The translations under genes were made by a program, and so were the position numbers. From positions 106,652,001-106,716,000 of the forward strand of contig NC_134102.1 in the NCBI RefSeq assembly GCF_000715075.1: a stretch of 64,000 nt of DNA. Direction: 5' to 3'. Origin of the DNA: Nicotiana tabacum. Lineage: Eukaryota; Streptophyta; Magnoliopsida; Solanales; Solanaceae. Below are positions 38,519 through 50,272 of this stretch, piece by piece (within the stretch, counting starts at the first letter, position 1; every line of letters begins with the position of its first letter). The notes below the pieces were generated by a model. The model did not search any database. It was not told where the DNA came from and saw nothing but the letters and a program-made list of their open reading frames with translations.

Positions 38519-39371
38519 GAAGAGTTTCACGAAATTAGGTCAAGTTTGAACATCAGCAATCACTCTAGCCGTTTTTCTTTGCCATTTTTGGAAGTTTATT
38601 TTGCTTTGGTGTATTTTACAATAGATTTAGTCATTTTAATCTTTAATTATGAGTTTAATTAGTCTTTCTTCTTCATTTTCTTCAACCCCAAGTATGAGTA
38701 GCTAGATGTTTACTAGGGTTGTGACCCAACCCTAGTCTGTAAACCTTATGGGTATTTAATTTAGGGCTTGTTTATGATTGAGTATTTATTATTTAGCTTA
38801 GTTCATGCTTTATTTTGAGGAATTAATAGTTACAAACATTAGTTCATGCCTATTTGACTTAGTCTCTTCTTGAGAAAGAGAGACCTGGTCTAGGATAACT
38901 TGGCTAACAAAGAATTGGGTCAATTGACAGATTGATTTACCAAATTAAAGGGTCCAACCTAGAGATAGTAATAACCCGACTTGAGCTTCTATCAACTGTT
39001 TTGTGTGTTATCCATTTGATCTTGAGAAATACACGCCAGTCAATAGAATAAGCATTAAAGTCTTTATCCCATTAGGCAAACACCTATGTAACGGTCATAG
39101 CCCTAGGCTCTTTATCAATTTAGAAAAACCCCAAAAATAATTATCTCTAATTTTTTTTCTTTATTTGGCAATCAATAGAGTAAAATTAGAAATAGAAAAT
39201 CCATCTTTTTGTGGAAGTACAATCTCAATAATTCAATCATGCACATTGAAATATATACCCCTAAATCCCATCTTAGCTCCCTGTGGATTCGACCCTGACT
39301 CTTAGTTGGGTTTGTATAATTGCAAACGACTGTTTCATACCTCTTTTGAGTTGTGCAATTGGACGCGATCA

Positions 39372-39972
39372 CTCCCTAATGTCAAATGAACTAAAACTCA
39401 ACATTGGCGGGTGTTCAAAGGCAGCTATAAAAAGGCAGGATTGGTGAAATATTCCGGTATAAATTTGGAAACTGGATCATGGGCTACAAAATGCTCGCTT
39501 ATGGCTACACGCCCACTTACATAGAACTCCTCGCGCTAAAAAGTGGACTTCTAATAGCAAAAAATTGTAATTTTCATAGCTTAGAAATTGAAACTAATGC
39601 TACTAAAATACCTCAACTGCTTTCCCATAACAATTGTTCTCTCTACTCAAACCTTGTTAATGAGTGCAGTTTATTACTGAAGGAATCGGAGAATACAATG
39701 ATCCGACACAATTTCCGTGAGGGGAACAAACTTGCACATAATTTGGTAAAGGAAGGATCCAAGCAATCAAGCAATACTCCCTTATCAACAATGTTTCACC
39801 CACCGAATGTTTTTTGGAAGTTTCTACAGGAGGACAAAGCTAGAGCACCTACTACTAGATTAGTATCTACCACCGTACTAAACAAGCTAGCCGAACTTGG
39901 TAATTTTAATAGTTTTTGTACACATATGGCTAGTAGCTTCTCTGGCTCAGGTGTTTTTGATGCCCCTAATGA
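39372..39972 (+). pseudogene. LINE RNase H-like domain, segment 2
   Basis: Plus-strand translation starts KLNIGGCSKAAIK, where LN-D-G would be expected, so the first catalytic aspartate is replaced. A frameshift near 39428 follows. The frame then stays open through GNWIMGY, YIELLALKSGL, LEIETNA, IRHNFREGNKLAHNLVKEG and on to 39972. The pattern is the RNase H-like domain found at the C-terminus of plant LINEs. The CRM-type element interrupts it at codon NE, and the last codons lie at 47086-47116. Confidence 0.8.
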
Positions 39973-40971
39973 TGATAACAACTAGGTGGGAATCCAAACT
40001 AGAGTAAGAATTTAAAAAGTAAATACGGAAGCAATAATAATAAGGAATTGAACAACTAGAACTAAAGGGCAGAAAATAAAAGATATGAAAAAATTCAAGG
40101 AAAGAATTCCAAGAACTTCCAAGAACGTAAGTTCTATAGCCTTATCAAGATCAAAGCAACAACGTCTTGATTTATTGAAGAAATCAAACGCCTTTACTTA
40201 AAAGCAAATCAAAATAATAGATTCGGATCTTGACCGCTTTACGAGTAACTTGAGACAATAATTAATAACTAGTATTAATTGCCTTCTAAGAATACCACAA
40301 AGGAATCAAAGATATCACAATAGAGAAGTAATCTTACTACTTTGAACTATGAACTAGTAAAGGTTGAAAGATAAATCTCAAAGCACAAGTAACAAAGGTT
40401 CAAAAGAACTCTCAAAGTATGATATACTTAATCAATAATGAAGTGTCTCAATGAATGAGAAGAACTCCTTATTTATAGGAGTACTAAGGCACAAAAAGTC
40501 CTTAAAATTAGGTAGGGTGGTTGCTAAGGCATAAAAAGTCATTACAATTAGGTATGATGGTTGCTAAGGAGAAAGAAAAGTCATTACAATTAGGTGGGGG
40601 CAGCCAAATCCTTTTGGGGCAGATTTGGACCTTAAAACTACTAGTTTGGGTCATTGATTTGGACTCCAATTGGGCTCCTTTTGAAACATACCCTTTTTGA
40701 CCTCTTTTAAGCTCATTTTGAGCCCCTTTGGTGGACTTCAATGGCTGATTTGGTGGCCCAATCTTCCTCCTCTTGGACTTCAATTTGGATCACCAAATAA
40801 TTGTAAAACTTGGATAATTCATCTACTTTGGGCTTGAGCTCTTTCTCTACAATTAAAAGCTTCTTTATTTTTCATTGAAGTCCAGCAACCTTAGAGTGTA
40901 ACTCTTTAGCTTGAGATCTTGTAAATGGCCTTGGAGCTTCCAAAACTCTATCATTTTCCTTGATGCTATCA
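39973..40971 (-). repeat. 3' LTR of the CRM-like element
   Basis: Direct repeat of 46082-47080. The outer end has one extra TGA unit compared with the other LTR. The last ~33 codons of pol extend into it (to 40872). The 91-codon minus frame at 40508-40783 is not a recognisable gene. Confidence 0.92.
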
Positions 40972-42211
40972 TTCCCCTTTTCTTGAAAAGAATTCGTCCC
41001 CGAATTCGATCCTACATCAAACAAAGACAAGTCGGCAACATTGAATGTAGCACTTACTTGGAACTCACCAGGTAGGTCTGGCTTATAAGCATTGTCTCCA
41101 ATCCTTTCAAGGACTTGAAATGGGCCATCTCCTCTAGGGTGAAACTTTGACTTCCTTTTGGAGGAAAATCTCTCATTTCTAAAGTGAACCCAAACTAAAT
41201 CTCCAGGTTTAAAAATAACTTGTTTTCGACCCTTATTCTTTCTCAAGGCAGTTTGCTCATTTTTCTTCTCAATTGCAAGCCTTGTTTGTTCATGAATTTT
41301 TTCATCATCTCAGCCTTTGTCCTACCATCAATATTAACAATATCATTAGTAGGTAATGGTAATAAATCAAGGGGAGTGAAGGGATTAAAACCATAAACAA
41401 CCTCAAAAGGAGACATACCTGTAGAAGAATGGATTGTTCTATTGTAAGCAAATTCAATCATAGGTAAGTGAGCCTCCCAAGAAGTTAATTTACCTTTCAA
41501 AACAGCCCTCAACATGTTTCCTAAGGTTCTATTAACTACTTCAGTTTGTCCATCAGTTTGTGGGTGACAAGAAGTAGAAAACAACAATTTAGTGCCTAAC
41601 TTCCCCCAAAATACACGCCAAAAGTGGCTCAAAAACTTAGCATCCCTATCACTAACAATAGTTCTAGGTATACCATGCAATTTGACAACTTCTTTTACAA
41701 AAAGATCAGCAACATGTGAAGCATCATTAGTCTTTAAACAAGGAATAAAACGAGCCATTTTGGAGAACCTATCTACCACAACATATATACTATCCTTACC
41801 ATACCTTATTCTAGGCAAACCTAACACAAAATCCATAGAAATATCAATCCAAGGTGAAGTAGGAACATGTAATGGCTTGTAAAGACCATGTGGTAACACT
41901 TTAGATTTAGCTTGTTTACATTCCAAACACTGTGCACACATTCTTTCAACATCTTTTCTCATTCCAGGCCAAAAGAAATTTTCAGCAAGTATGTCTAGTA
42001 TCTTTGGGACTCCAAAGTGACCCATAATCCCTCCACAATGTGCTTCCCTTACAAATACTTCACGTAAAGAGCAATTAGGGATACACAACTTATTTTTCTT
42101 AAAGAAAAAATCCATCTTGGAGGCTAAACCTCTCAAAAGGATCCAACTTACAATCTGCAAAAATCTTGTCAAAATCAACATCATTAGCATAAAGTCCCTT
42201 GATTTGATCAA
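40872..42211 (-). pseudogene. CRM-like integrase
   Basis: The minus frame 42211-41243 has the HHCC zinc finger (H..GGIMGH...C-x2-C as [11 protein letters not shown]), the core [23 protein letters not shown] and the downstream glutamate in the [10 protein letters not shown] segment, then [20 protein letters not shown] frame change near 41243 leads to 41246-40872 with the GPY-like GDGPFQVLERIGDNAY, FNVADLSLFD and a tail that crosses the purine tract and ends inside the LTR. No chromodomain of the usual type is evident. Confidence 0.88.
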
Positions 42212-42335
42212 AACCCATCAATTTAGAAGTCATGGTAGAAACTAAGAGATACATTCTTGAAAGTGCATCTGCAACAACATTGTCTTTCCCTTGTTTGTAA
42301 GAAATTACATAAGGAAAAGTTTCAATGAATTCAAC

Positions 42336-43670
42336 TCACTTAGCATGACTTCTACTAAGCTTACCTTGACTCTTCAAGTATTTCAAGGATTCATAGTCAC
42401 TTTTAATGACAAACTCTCTTGGCCACAAGTAATGTTGCCATGTGACTAAAGCCCTTACCAAAGCATATAACTCTTTGTCATAAGTGGAATAGTTCAATGT
42501 GGCTCCACTCAACTTCTCACTAAAGTAGGCAATATGTTTAGAATCTTGCATCAAAACAACACATATTCCTTTGCCAGAAGTATCACATTCAATTTCAAAA
42601 GATTTAGAAAAATCAGACAATTGTAACAATGGAGCAGAACATAACTTTTCTTTCAATAAGTTAAAAGCATCATCTTGTTCTTTTCCCCCATGTAAAATCT
42701 TATCCTTTTTAATAACTTAAGTTAAAGGAGAAGCAATGCTAAAGTCTCTCACAAACCTCCTATAAAAACTAGCAAGTCCATAAAAACTCCTAACTTCAGT
42801 TACACTCTTAGGTTTAGGCCATTCTTTTATTGCTTTAATTTTCTCTTCATCAACCCCAACTCCTTTAGAACTAACCACAAAACCCAAGAAAATCACACGA
42901 TCCACACAAAAAGTACACTTTTTAAGATTAGCAAATAAGAGTTGCTTTCTAAGAACTTCAAAAATTTGTTTTAGGTGTTCTACATGCTCTTCTAAAGTGA
43001 TAGAAAAGATCAAAATATCATCGAAGTACACCACAATAAATTTTTCATGAAAATCCTTAAAGATATGATTCATTAATCTCATGAAAGTGCTAGGTGCATT
43101 AGTCAAGCCAAAAGGCATAACTAACCACTCATAAAGCCCATATTTGGTCTTAAAAGCAGTTTTCCATTCATCTCCAGGATTCATTCGAATATGACGGTAA
43201 TCACTTTTTAGATCAATTTTAGAAAAGATTTTGGATCTATGTAATTGATTCAACATGTCATCAAGACGAGGAATAGGATGGCGATACTTTACCGTTATCT
43301 TATTGATTGCTCTACAATCTACGCACATCCTCCAAGTTCCATCCTTTTTGGGTACCAATAGGACGGGAACAGAGCAATGGCTCATGTTCTCTCTCACAAA
43401 GCCTTTCTCAAGCAGCTCCTCAACCTGCCTTTGAAGCTCTTTTGTCTCTTCTGGATTACTCCTATAAGTAGGCCTATTTGGGATTTGTGATCCAGGCACA
43501 AAATCAATTTGATGCTCAATGCCACATAAAGGTGGCAATCCATTAGGAATATCTTCAGGAAAGACATCTTCAAAATCCTGCAAAAGAGAAGAAATACTAC
43601 TTGGCAAAGAAGAAGTTAGTAACTCAGAATTAATCAAAGCTTCTTTGTAAGTAAGTAGTATTATGAGCAA
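42336..43670 (-). pseudogene. CRM-like RT and RNase H
   Basis: RT at 43670-42717 has the N-terminal [68 protein letters not shown] and the catalytic [10 protein letters not shown]. RNase H at 42656-42336 has [25 protein letters not shown] and [18 protein letters not shown] stop between them (42718-42720, minus) and a lost start show the copy is not fully functional. Confidence 0.9.
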
Positions 43671-43823
43671 CCCATCTTTTCTTGCATTTAAACACTCTTT
43701 GGCTTTTATATAAAAACTCTCTTTTTTATTTCCTTAGCCTCTTTCCTCTCACCAAGACTTTTTATTTTTTCATTCAAGCCCCTTTTTATCTCTTCTCTCA
43801 AATTGTTGCCTTCTCTCTTTCTC

Positions 43824-44369
43824 TCAACCATCTCTCTTTTTTTCTAACTCTTGGCCTCCTTTCTTTTCTTTTTCCTCAAGCTCACTTTTTATCCCTCCCC
43901 TTGGTTTTTCCATTGTTTCTCTTAATCTTTTTTGATCTTCAAACACTTGAGAAGGAGATAAAGATGCAAGAGTAAATTTCCTGCCATTTAGCTCAAGAGA
44001 ATATCTATTCTTCCTTCCATCATGAAAAGCATTCCTATCATACTGCCAAGGACTACCCAGTAAGATATGACAAACTTGCATAGGGACTATGTTACAAAGA
44101 ATATCATCCTCATATCTACCAACATTGAATGAAATCATGCATTGTTTGTTTACCTTTAGTTCACCACTATCATTTAACCATTGGAGTCTATAGGGAGTAG
44201 GGTATTTCATGCATGCAAGTCCTAATTTTTTCACAAAGTATGAACTCACCACATTAGCACAACTACCACTATCAATGATCATAGAACAAGTTTTTCCCTT
44301 TATCCCACACCTAGTATGGAATATATTCTCCCTTTGTTCTTCAATATTGCTTCCCAAATTGATAGTCAT
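43824..44369 (-). pseudogene. CRM-like aspartic protease and linker
   Basis: The 181-codon minus frame begins near the gag end and has the protease signature SMIIDSGSCANVVSS (catalytic DSG) and ILLGSPWQYDRNAFHDGRKN. The C-terminal part is Lys/Glu-rich (EEKEKKGGQELEKK). The frame then breaks before RT. Confidence 0.88.
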
Positions 44370-44395
44370 AATCCTCCTAACTACCCCAATTATGC

Positions 44396-45569
44396 CATCA
44401 TTAGGTAGTTATATATCATCATCATTATTACATCTCTCTCTTCTTCTCCCTCACTTTTTTCACTCTCATATCTTCCATCTTCTCTAAGAATGATGTTTCT
44501 TCTACTTGGACATTCGTGCATCATATGTCCCCTTCTACATTTATGACACTGAATATAACTAGAAGGTGTAAAAGGTTTAGAGTTAAAGGTTTTACCTCCC
44601 TCTTTGTTCTCAAATTTACCTTTATCCTTGTCTTCTTGAGGTCTAGAAGAACTCTTTATCTCTTGATTCGACCATGGCTTCTTGGAGATGGTGTTTGACC
44701 GACCTTTCCATGAGCTAGTTTGCTTTCTTTTATTTTCATTTTTTACCTTTACAGAGAAATCAACTAACTCATATATTGTTACATATTGTTGTAATTCTAC
44801 TACATCAGCTATTTCCTTATTTAAACCATTTAAAAATCTATCTATTGTAGCCTCTTCTTTCTCCATACAATTAGCTTGGATCATAGCCATATCCATAACC
44901 TTAAAGTACTCATCCACAGACATGAAACCTTGCTTCAATATTTGAAGGTGTTGTTGTAGCTCTCTTTGAAAGTGTGATGGTGTGAATCTCTTTTTCATCA
45001 CCCTCTTCATCTCAGCCCAAGTAGCAATTGGTGCTTGTCCTTCTTGCAATCTGTCCCTAGTAAGCTTTTTCCACTAAATAGCAGCATAGTCAGAAAACTC
45101 AACAATAGCAAGTTTAACCTTCTTACCCTCAGAGTAGTTGTGACAGTCAAAGATGGCTTCAACCTTTCTCTCTCAATCAAGGTACAAGTCTGGATCCCTT
45201 GTTCCCCTTAAAAGATGGCATCTTCATCTTTATACTGCTTATATTATCATCTTCTACTCTACCTCTTTGTCCCCTCCTATCTCTTCCAACCCTATCAAAT
45301 CCAATATCATTAAAATCATCTATAGGGTTTTCTTGATTTACAATGGGAGCAAGGGGTACATTTCTCCTAGCTTGGGGCCTAATATTATTTTCCCTTCTAA
45401 GTTCAGCTATTGTATCATTTTGCTCAGCAATGGTGTCCCTCATCTCTTGGAGTTGCAAATTCCACCATTCGAATTATTGATGCATAGCTTGCAAGGTAAA
45501 ATCATTTCTTGCTTTGATTTCGTCTTCTTGAAGAACCCTTCGTTCATCATCACTACATGTATGTGACAT
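44396..45569 (-). pseudogene. CRM-like gag
   Basis: Starts at the ATG at 45569 (MSHTCSDDE), meets a TAA after about 34 codons, and has a second in-frame TAG at 45074-45076. Coiled-coil-like sequence with repeated QND/AEL units (45458-45380) is followed by a retrotransposon gag core (TWAEMKRVMKKRFTP, LKQGFMSVDEYFKVMD). A zinc knuckle CHKCRRGHMMHEC has only three residues between the second Cys and the His, where four are usual. Its coat-forming role is presumably lost. Confidence 0.85.
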
Positions 45570-46081
45570 CTTAAATAATTAAACTGTATTAGACAAATTG
45601 AATTTTTTCTCAACTGTTCTCACACACACTTTGCCTTTTTTTTTTCTTTTCTCGAAATAACCTTTGAACAAAATACTTTGTAGATTTATAGTTAAAACCA
45701 ACTCGTATAAAGTTCTTAGTAGTGAAATATAGATTTTTGAGGAACAAATGAAAGAAGAACCAAATCCTAGAACTATTAGGCTCGGTTGAAACAAGACACG
45801 AACAAAAAGGAAATGATTATATATTTAGATTAGAAAGAGTAAGAAAAATTAAATTTTTGTCTTATCTTTGAAATCTAGGATCCCCTCTTCTTGTTTCCTT
45901 TGATAGTGTTTGGAAACAAATTAGAACAAAAGAAAGTTCCTGGAGAGCAAGAAATTGTTTTTTTTAAAACCGATTTTCATTTTTTTTTTGTTTTTTTTAA
46001 CTTTTTTTTTTGCTCTTAGTATTCAAAAAATTTCCAGAATTATCAAGAACGAAATATTGATAGAACCGCTCTGATACCACT

Positions 46082-47080
46082 TGATAACGACTAGGTCGGG
46101 AATCCAAACTAGATTAAGAATTTGAAAAGTAAATGCGGAAGCAATAACAATAAGGAATTGAACAACTAGAACTAAAGGGCAGAAAATAAAGGATATGGGA
46201 AAATTCAAGGAAAGAATTCCAAGAACTTCCAAGAACGTAAGTTCTATAGCCTTGTCAAGATCAAAGCAACAACGTCTTGATTTATTGAAGAAATCAAACG
46301 CCTTTACTTAAAAGCAAATCAAAACAATAGATTCGGATCTTGACCACTTTACGAGTAACTTGAGACAATAATTAATAACTAGTATTAATTGCCTTCTAAG
46401 AATACTACAAAGGAATCAAAGATATCACAATAGAGAAGTAATCTTACTACCTTGAACTATGAACTAGTAAAGGTTGAAAGATAAATCTTAAAGCACAAGT
46501 AACAAAGGTTCAAAAGAACTCTCAAAGTATGATATACTTAATCAATAATGAAGTGTCTCAATGAATGAGAAGAACTCCTTATTTATAGGAGTACTAAGGC
46601 ACAAAAAGTCCTTAAAATTAGGTAGGGTGGTTGCTAAGGCATAAAAAGTCATTACAATTAGGTAGGATGGTTGCTAAGGAGTAAGAAAAGTCATTACAAT
46701 TAGGTGGGGGCGGCCAAATCCCTTTGGGGCAGATTTAGACCTTAAAACTACTAGTTTGGGCCATTGATTTGGACTCCAATTGGGCTCCTTTTGAAACACC
46801 CCCTTTTGGACCTCTTTTAAGCTCATTTTGAGCCCCTTTGGTGGACTTCAAGGGCTGATTTAGTGGCCCAATCTTCCTCCTTTTGGACTTCAATTTGGAT
46901 CACCAAATAATTGTAAAACTTGGATAATTCATCTACTTTGGGCTTGAGCTCTTCCTCTACAATTAAAAACTTCTTTATTTGCCATTGAAGTCCAGATACT
47001 TAGAGTGCAACTCTTTAGCTTGAGATCTTGTAAATAGCCTTGGAGTTTTCGAAACTCTATCCTTGTCCTTGATGCTATCA
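46082..47080 (-). repeat. 5' LTR of the CRM-like element
   Basis: Direct repeat of 39973-40971, ending GATGCTATCA at 47080 and followed by AATGA, the right-hand target duplication. Close similarity to the other LTR suggests recent insertion. Confidence 0.93.
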
Positions 47081-47085
47081 AATGA

Positions 47086-47166
47086 GGCATCACCTCTATG
47101 TAATGCTACTACTTAATTATTAATATAAATTTCGTTGTTCTAGCAACAAAAAAAAAAAAAAAAAAA
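47086..47166 (+). pseudogene. LINE 3' end, segment 3, with poly(A) tail
   Basis: Removing the CRM-like element and one AATGA copy lets the RNase H-like frame continue for about ten codons (EASPLCNATT) to a TAA at 47114-47116. A run of about 20 A residues begins 28 bp later (about 47145-47166), as expected for a LINE 3' terminus. I could not find a matching target duplication. Confidence 0.75.
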
Positions 47167-47224
47167 TCTTGGTAACGTAGAAAAAAATTTCAATATCAAA
47201 CTACTTAAAAGTCAATTACATATA

Positions 47225-47479
47225 TTTCCTCCGTTCACTTTTACTTGTCTACTATACTAAAAATATATTTTTATTTCTACTTGTCCACTATACTAAATCA
47301 AGAGAAAGATAATTTTTTTTCTGTTTTATTCTTATCATTAATTACTCATTCGTCAAATCATCTCACAAGATTTTTGGAAATACTGTCATTATTATGGGTA
47401 AAATTATAACATAAATACTTCATTTTTTTTAAAGGGAGTGCAAAATAAAAAATGGACAACTAAAAGTGAACGGATGAAG
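47225..47479. mobile_element. Stowaway-like MITE
   Basis: The left end TTTCCTCCGTTCACTTTTAC and the right end complement CTTCATCCGTTCACTTTTAG form a terminal inverted repeat of about 25 bp in the Tc1/mariner-derived Stowaway style. It is flanked by TA at 47223-47224 and 47480-47481. The 255-bp AT-rich body has no ORF. Confidence 0.8.
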
Positions 47480-47989
47480 TAATATTCATAATAAATGTAG
47501 ATTAATAACTTACAAAATAAGTGACATACTACAACTTGTTAAACGATGTAGATAGTGTCAAAATATATTCATTAATGTAAGTGTACATAACATAGCTATT
47601 CATTGTAAGTTGATCAAGGTCCTTATGACAAAGTGGCTGTATATCCTTTTTTGTCGATGTGGCAGAAAGTGACATATATCTACAGAAGAATCCACCCAGA
47701 CGAGGGGCTGAAGAAATAGCACCATACCTAGTTGTTTTTACATACGATACCATCTAAAGGCGTTCTTACAAGATATTGTATTGTCTGCAGTTGTGGTGTG
47801 CAAGGTTTTATCTCGTAAAGATATTTTCTATTGTGTTACTCACTCGATGTTCGATATTTGTATTAAATATCAATTAAATTGAATTTGCATCGTGTAAGAC
47901 CATTAAAAACGAAAGTATTATTTATCAAGATATTTTTCATTCTCAGGGTTCGAATCCGAGATTTCTGATTATGGGTGAATGGAAGAGTT
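47480..47989. other. AT-rich intergenic DNA
   Basis: No gene or element is recognisable. The 74-codon minus frame at 47529-47753 has no known motif. A tRNA-like string GGTTCGAATCCGAGA at 47948-47962 resembles a T-arm but is not supported by a full tRNA. Confidence 0.55.
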
Positions 47990-48816
47990 CATTACTCAAA
48001 TGGTCACTCCACTATCCCAAATCATCTGCTAAAGTCACTTTTCTTTCGTTTGTAACAACAAAGTCACTTAACTATGTATATAATACTTAGAAGGTTACTC
48101 AACTAGATTTTTTAAATTTTTAATTGTCAAATACCTATTTTACCCTCTAAATTATCAATTTTTTTTAACTTTTTAAATATTATAATTTTTTTTAATCTAC
48201 ATTGTGGACTTACCTATAGAAAAATATATTTTATTTATAAAATAAAAAATTACTTTTCAGCTCATATAATGACGGAATAATAATATAATTGAGCATAATT
48301 TTCAACCATATATAATGTATATTATAAAAATACCTTTATTTAAATAATTATTTTTATATTATGTGCATGGAATATATATTTTACAACCTTTATTTTCTTT
48401 CATTCTCAATTGTGTAAATAATTTTTTTAATTTTTGTTGTTAATACTAAAATTATTACGAACAAATTATTCTAATTAATTTTTTTACTATGCTCATTATT
48501 TTGTTATTCCAGCATTATATATGCTTAAATACTTTTTATTTTTTAATTTATAAATAAAATTTATTTATTATATAGGTAAGTCCATAATATAAATTAAAAA
48601 GAATCATAATATTAAAAAGTTTAAAAAAATAAAAAGAAGATAAATGTTTATAATTTAGAGGTTAAAATAGGTATTTGACAATCCAAAATTTGAAAAATCT
48701 AGTTGAGTGACCTTCTGAGTGCTATAGGCATAGTTAAGTGACTTTGCTTTTACAAAAGAAAGAAAAGTCACTTTAACAGATAATTTGGGATAGTTGAGTG
48801 ACCATTTGAATAATGG
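47990..48816. mobile_element. Foldback element with inverted arms of about 190 bp
   Basis: The left arm (CATTACTCAAATGGTCACTC onward) is the imperfect inverted complement of the right arm (ending GACCATTTGAATAATGG). Matching continues through AACTATCCCAAAT, AAGTCACTTTTCTTT and AAATAGGTATTTGACAA. A second internal pair (GGACTTACCTATA and TATAGGTAAGTCC) shows the symmetry extends toward the centre, so most of the 827 bp is a long imperfect hairpin. No ORF, and no clean target duplication. Confidence 0.8.
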
Positions 48817-49039
48817 ACTCGTGAAGGCAATCCACCACTAACTCTTAATGGTAAGATAAAGACATCTCATAAGTAGATAGATCGGAGGAAACTTATAAGT
48901 TGCGCTTGATACTTACTTATTAGACAAAACTACGTATGCCATAAGGTTTTATTTCTCTCTCATTTTATATAATTGGGTTAATAATTTTAATGAGTAACTA
49001 TTCTTGTTTTTGATACATATATGATAAATAGGTCAAAAT

Positions 49040-49440
49040 GACATGGCATAGCCATTTTTACGGGGGCGGTTATTGAAAAAGAGCCAGTATTTACAAAGTT
49101 ATTGAAAAGTAGCCACTATTTAAGGCGGAGATAAAATCTGGACAAAAGTAGTATCCTAGCCGAAACACGAAAAAAATCCAGCATAATATGCTGGATTATG
49201 TAACTCATGCGTATATACTTCCAGCATATTATGTTGGAACTCTAGCACATTATAAATTCTAGTACATTATGCTGGAATCTCATATGTAAAACAATATTAT
49301 GCTAGAATTTTTCTAGATTTTCAAGGGTGTTTTTGTTCAGATTTTATTTTACACATGAAAAAGTAGCTAAAATTTAATTACTTTTAAAACTATGGCTAAT
49401 TTTTAATTACCAGTTTTCCTACCGCCCCATAAAATAGTAG
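49040..49440. mobile_element. MITE-like element with CCAGCATAATATGCTGG words
   Basis: The outer parts are loosely inverted (GGGGGCGGTTATTGAAAA against the complement of TTTTCCTACCGCCCC), and the centre has about five words derived from TCCAGCATAATATGCTGGA. Ends are not precisely defined. There is no ORF. Confidence 0.55.
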
Positions 49441-50160
49441 TTAAAACTCTCTGTAAAGGTTCATAAAGGTGAACCATCATTCCCGTCACAAATTTGTAGC
49501 TAAATTGTGACGGATCAATGATCATCGTGTTCGGTACAAATTCCATTCACATTGATGAATGTCATAAGATCGTCAAAAATCTGTTACAAAATTTTGACGT
49601 ACTTGTCCTGTTGTCCATCATAAATATTTCGTCACAAATTTGTGTTTTCTTATAGTGTGTTTTCTAACAGAATAATAACTATGGGAATCATAAGCTTTAT
49701 ACCGTTTCGATTTTAATTTGGCAGTGATCTTTGTTTTCTCAGTATACACAATTATTGATTTTAATTTAAAACATTTTATGACTCTGTGTATACATTTTAT
49801 TATGATCAATATCTTAGATTTAACATTAAAAGGAAAAGTTACACACTTGATTTGGTCAGATTCTAGAAAAATACCATCTCTTTTATTGATTCATAATTTC
49901 CAAAAGAAAAAGTTACCCGTCATATAAATAAATGGGCAAAACCCATTGAGGAAATGAAAACCTTTTCCAAATCTAAATGGGTTTCCCTGTGGCAAAATTT
50001 ATTTAGGAAATATTACCAATTTGTCACAATCGTTGAGATATGAGTTTAGGCATGGATTTAGAAGCAGTGTTTCTAAACCATAGATTTAAGTTGATTAAAG
50101 CGTTGGTGCACCACCCAACAAAAATGAAATATTGATGATGTTGCTGGATTCGGGAAAACC
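49441..50160. other. Intergenic DNA
   Basis: No supportable gene. A CCGTCACAAATTTGT-like string near 49482 recurs in inverted form near 49622, suggesting decayed element ends. The 128-codon minus frame at 50024-50410 shows no known motif. Confidence 0.5.
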
Positions 50161-50272
50161 AGGGGAAGGAATCGACAGTGCTAGTCGTGTAGAAGATGAA
50201 GAAATCAACACAAGCATGTCGATAGTGATATTGAAAGTGTTGGTCCAACGATAAAGAAAGCAAGAACACGAG

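Larger units (their letters stand above)
37967..39371 (+). repeat. Solo LTR of a Tat/Athila-type gypsy element
   Basis: The segment starts TGATAAGTGGGGAT and ends GGACGCGATCA. Near the end it has the string TGTGGATTCGACCCTGAC and GAGTTGTGCAATTGG, characteristic of the 3' end of Tat-lineage LTRs. No primer-binding site, gag or pol follows and no second LTR is present, hence a solo LTR left by recombination. It contains a TGCGGCCGCA word array and a TATAAATA box. Flanks CCCCA and CTCCC do not form a clean target duplication. Confidence 0.7.
39973..47080 (-). mobile_element. CRM/Galadriel-like chromovirus, nearly complete
   Basis: LTRs of about 1 kb (39973-40971 and 46082-47080, TGATAGCATCAAGG... 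to ...GTTATCA on the minus strand) enclose a minus-strand gag-pol. The flanks are the 5-bp duplication AATGA (39968-39972 and 47081-47085). The primer-binding site TGGTATCAGAG (minus) lies at about 46069-46079 and the purine tract AAGAAAAGGGGAA (minus) at 40972-40984. Coding domains are in normal order with only a handful of stops and frame breaks, so the copy is relatively young. The pol frame runs through the purine tract into the 3' LTR, a known trait of the CRM lineage. Galadriel is an alternative. Confidence 0.9.

Noticed and set aside
47948..47962. tRNA-like T-arm string GGTTCGAATCCGAGA
   Set aside because: No matching acceptor, D or anticodon arms can be placed around it.
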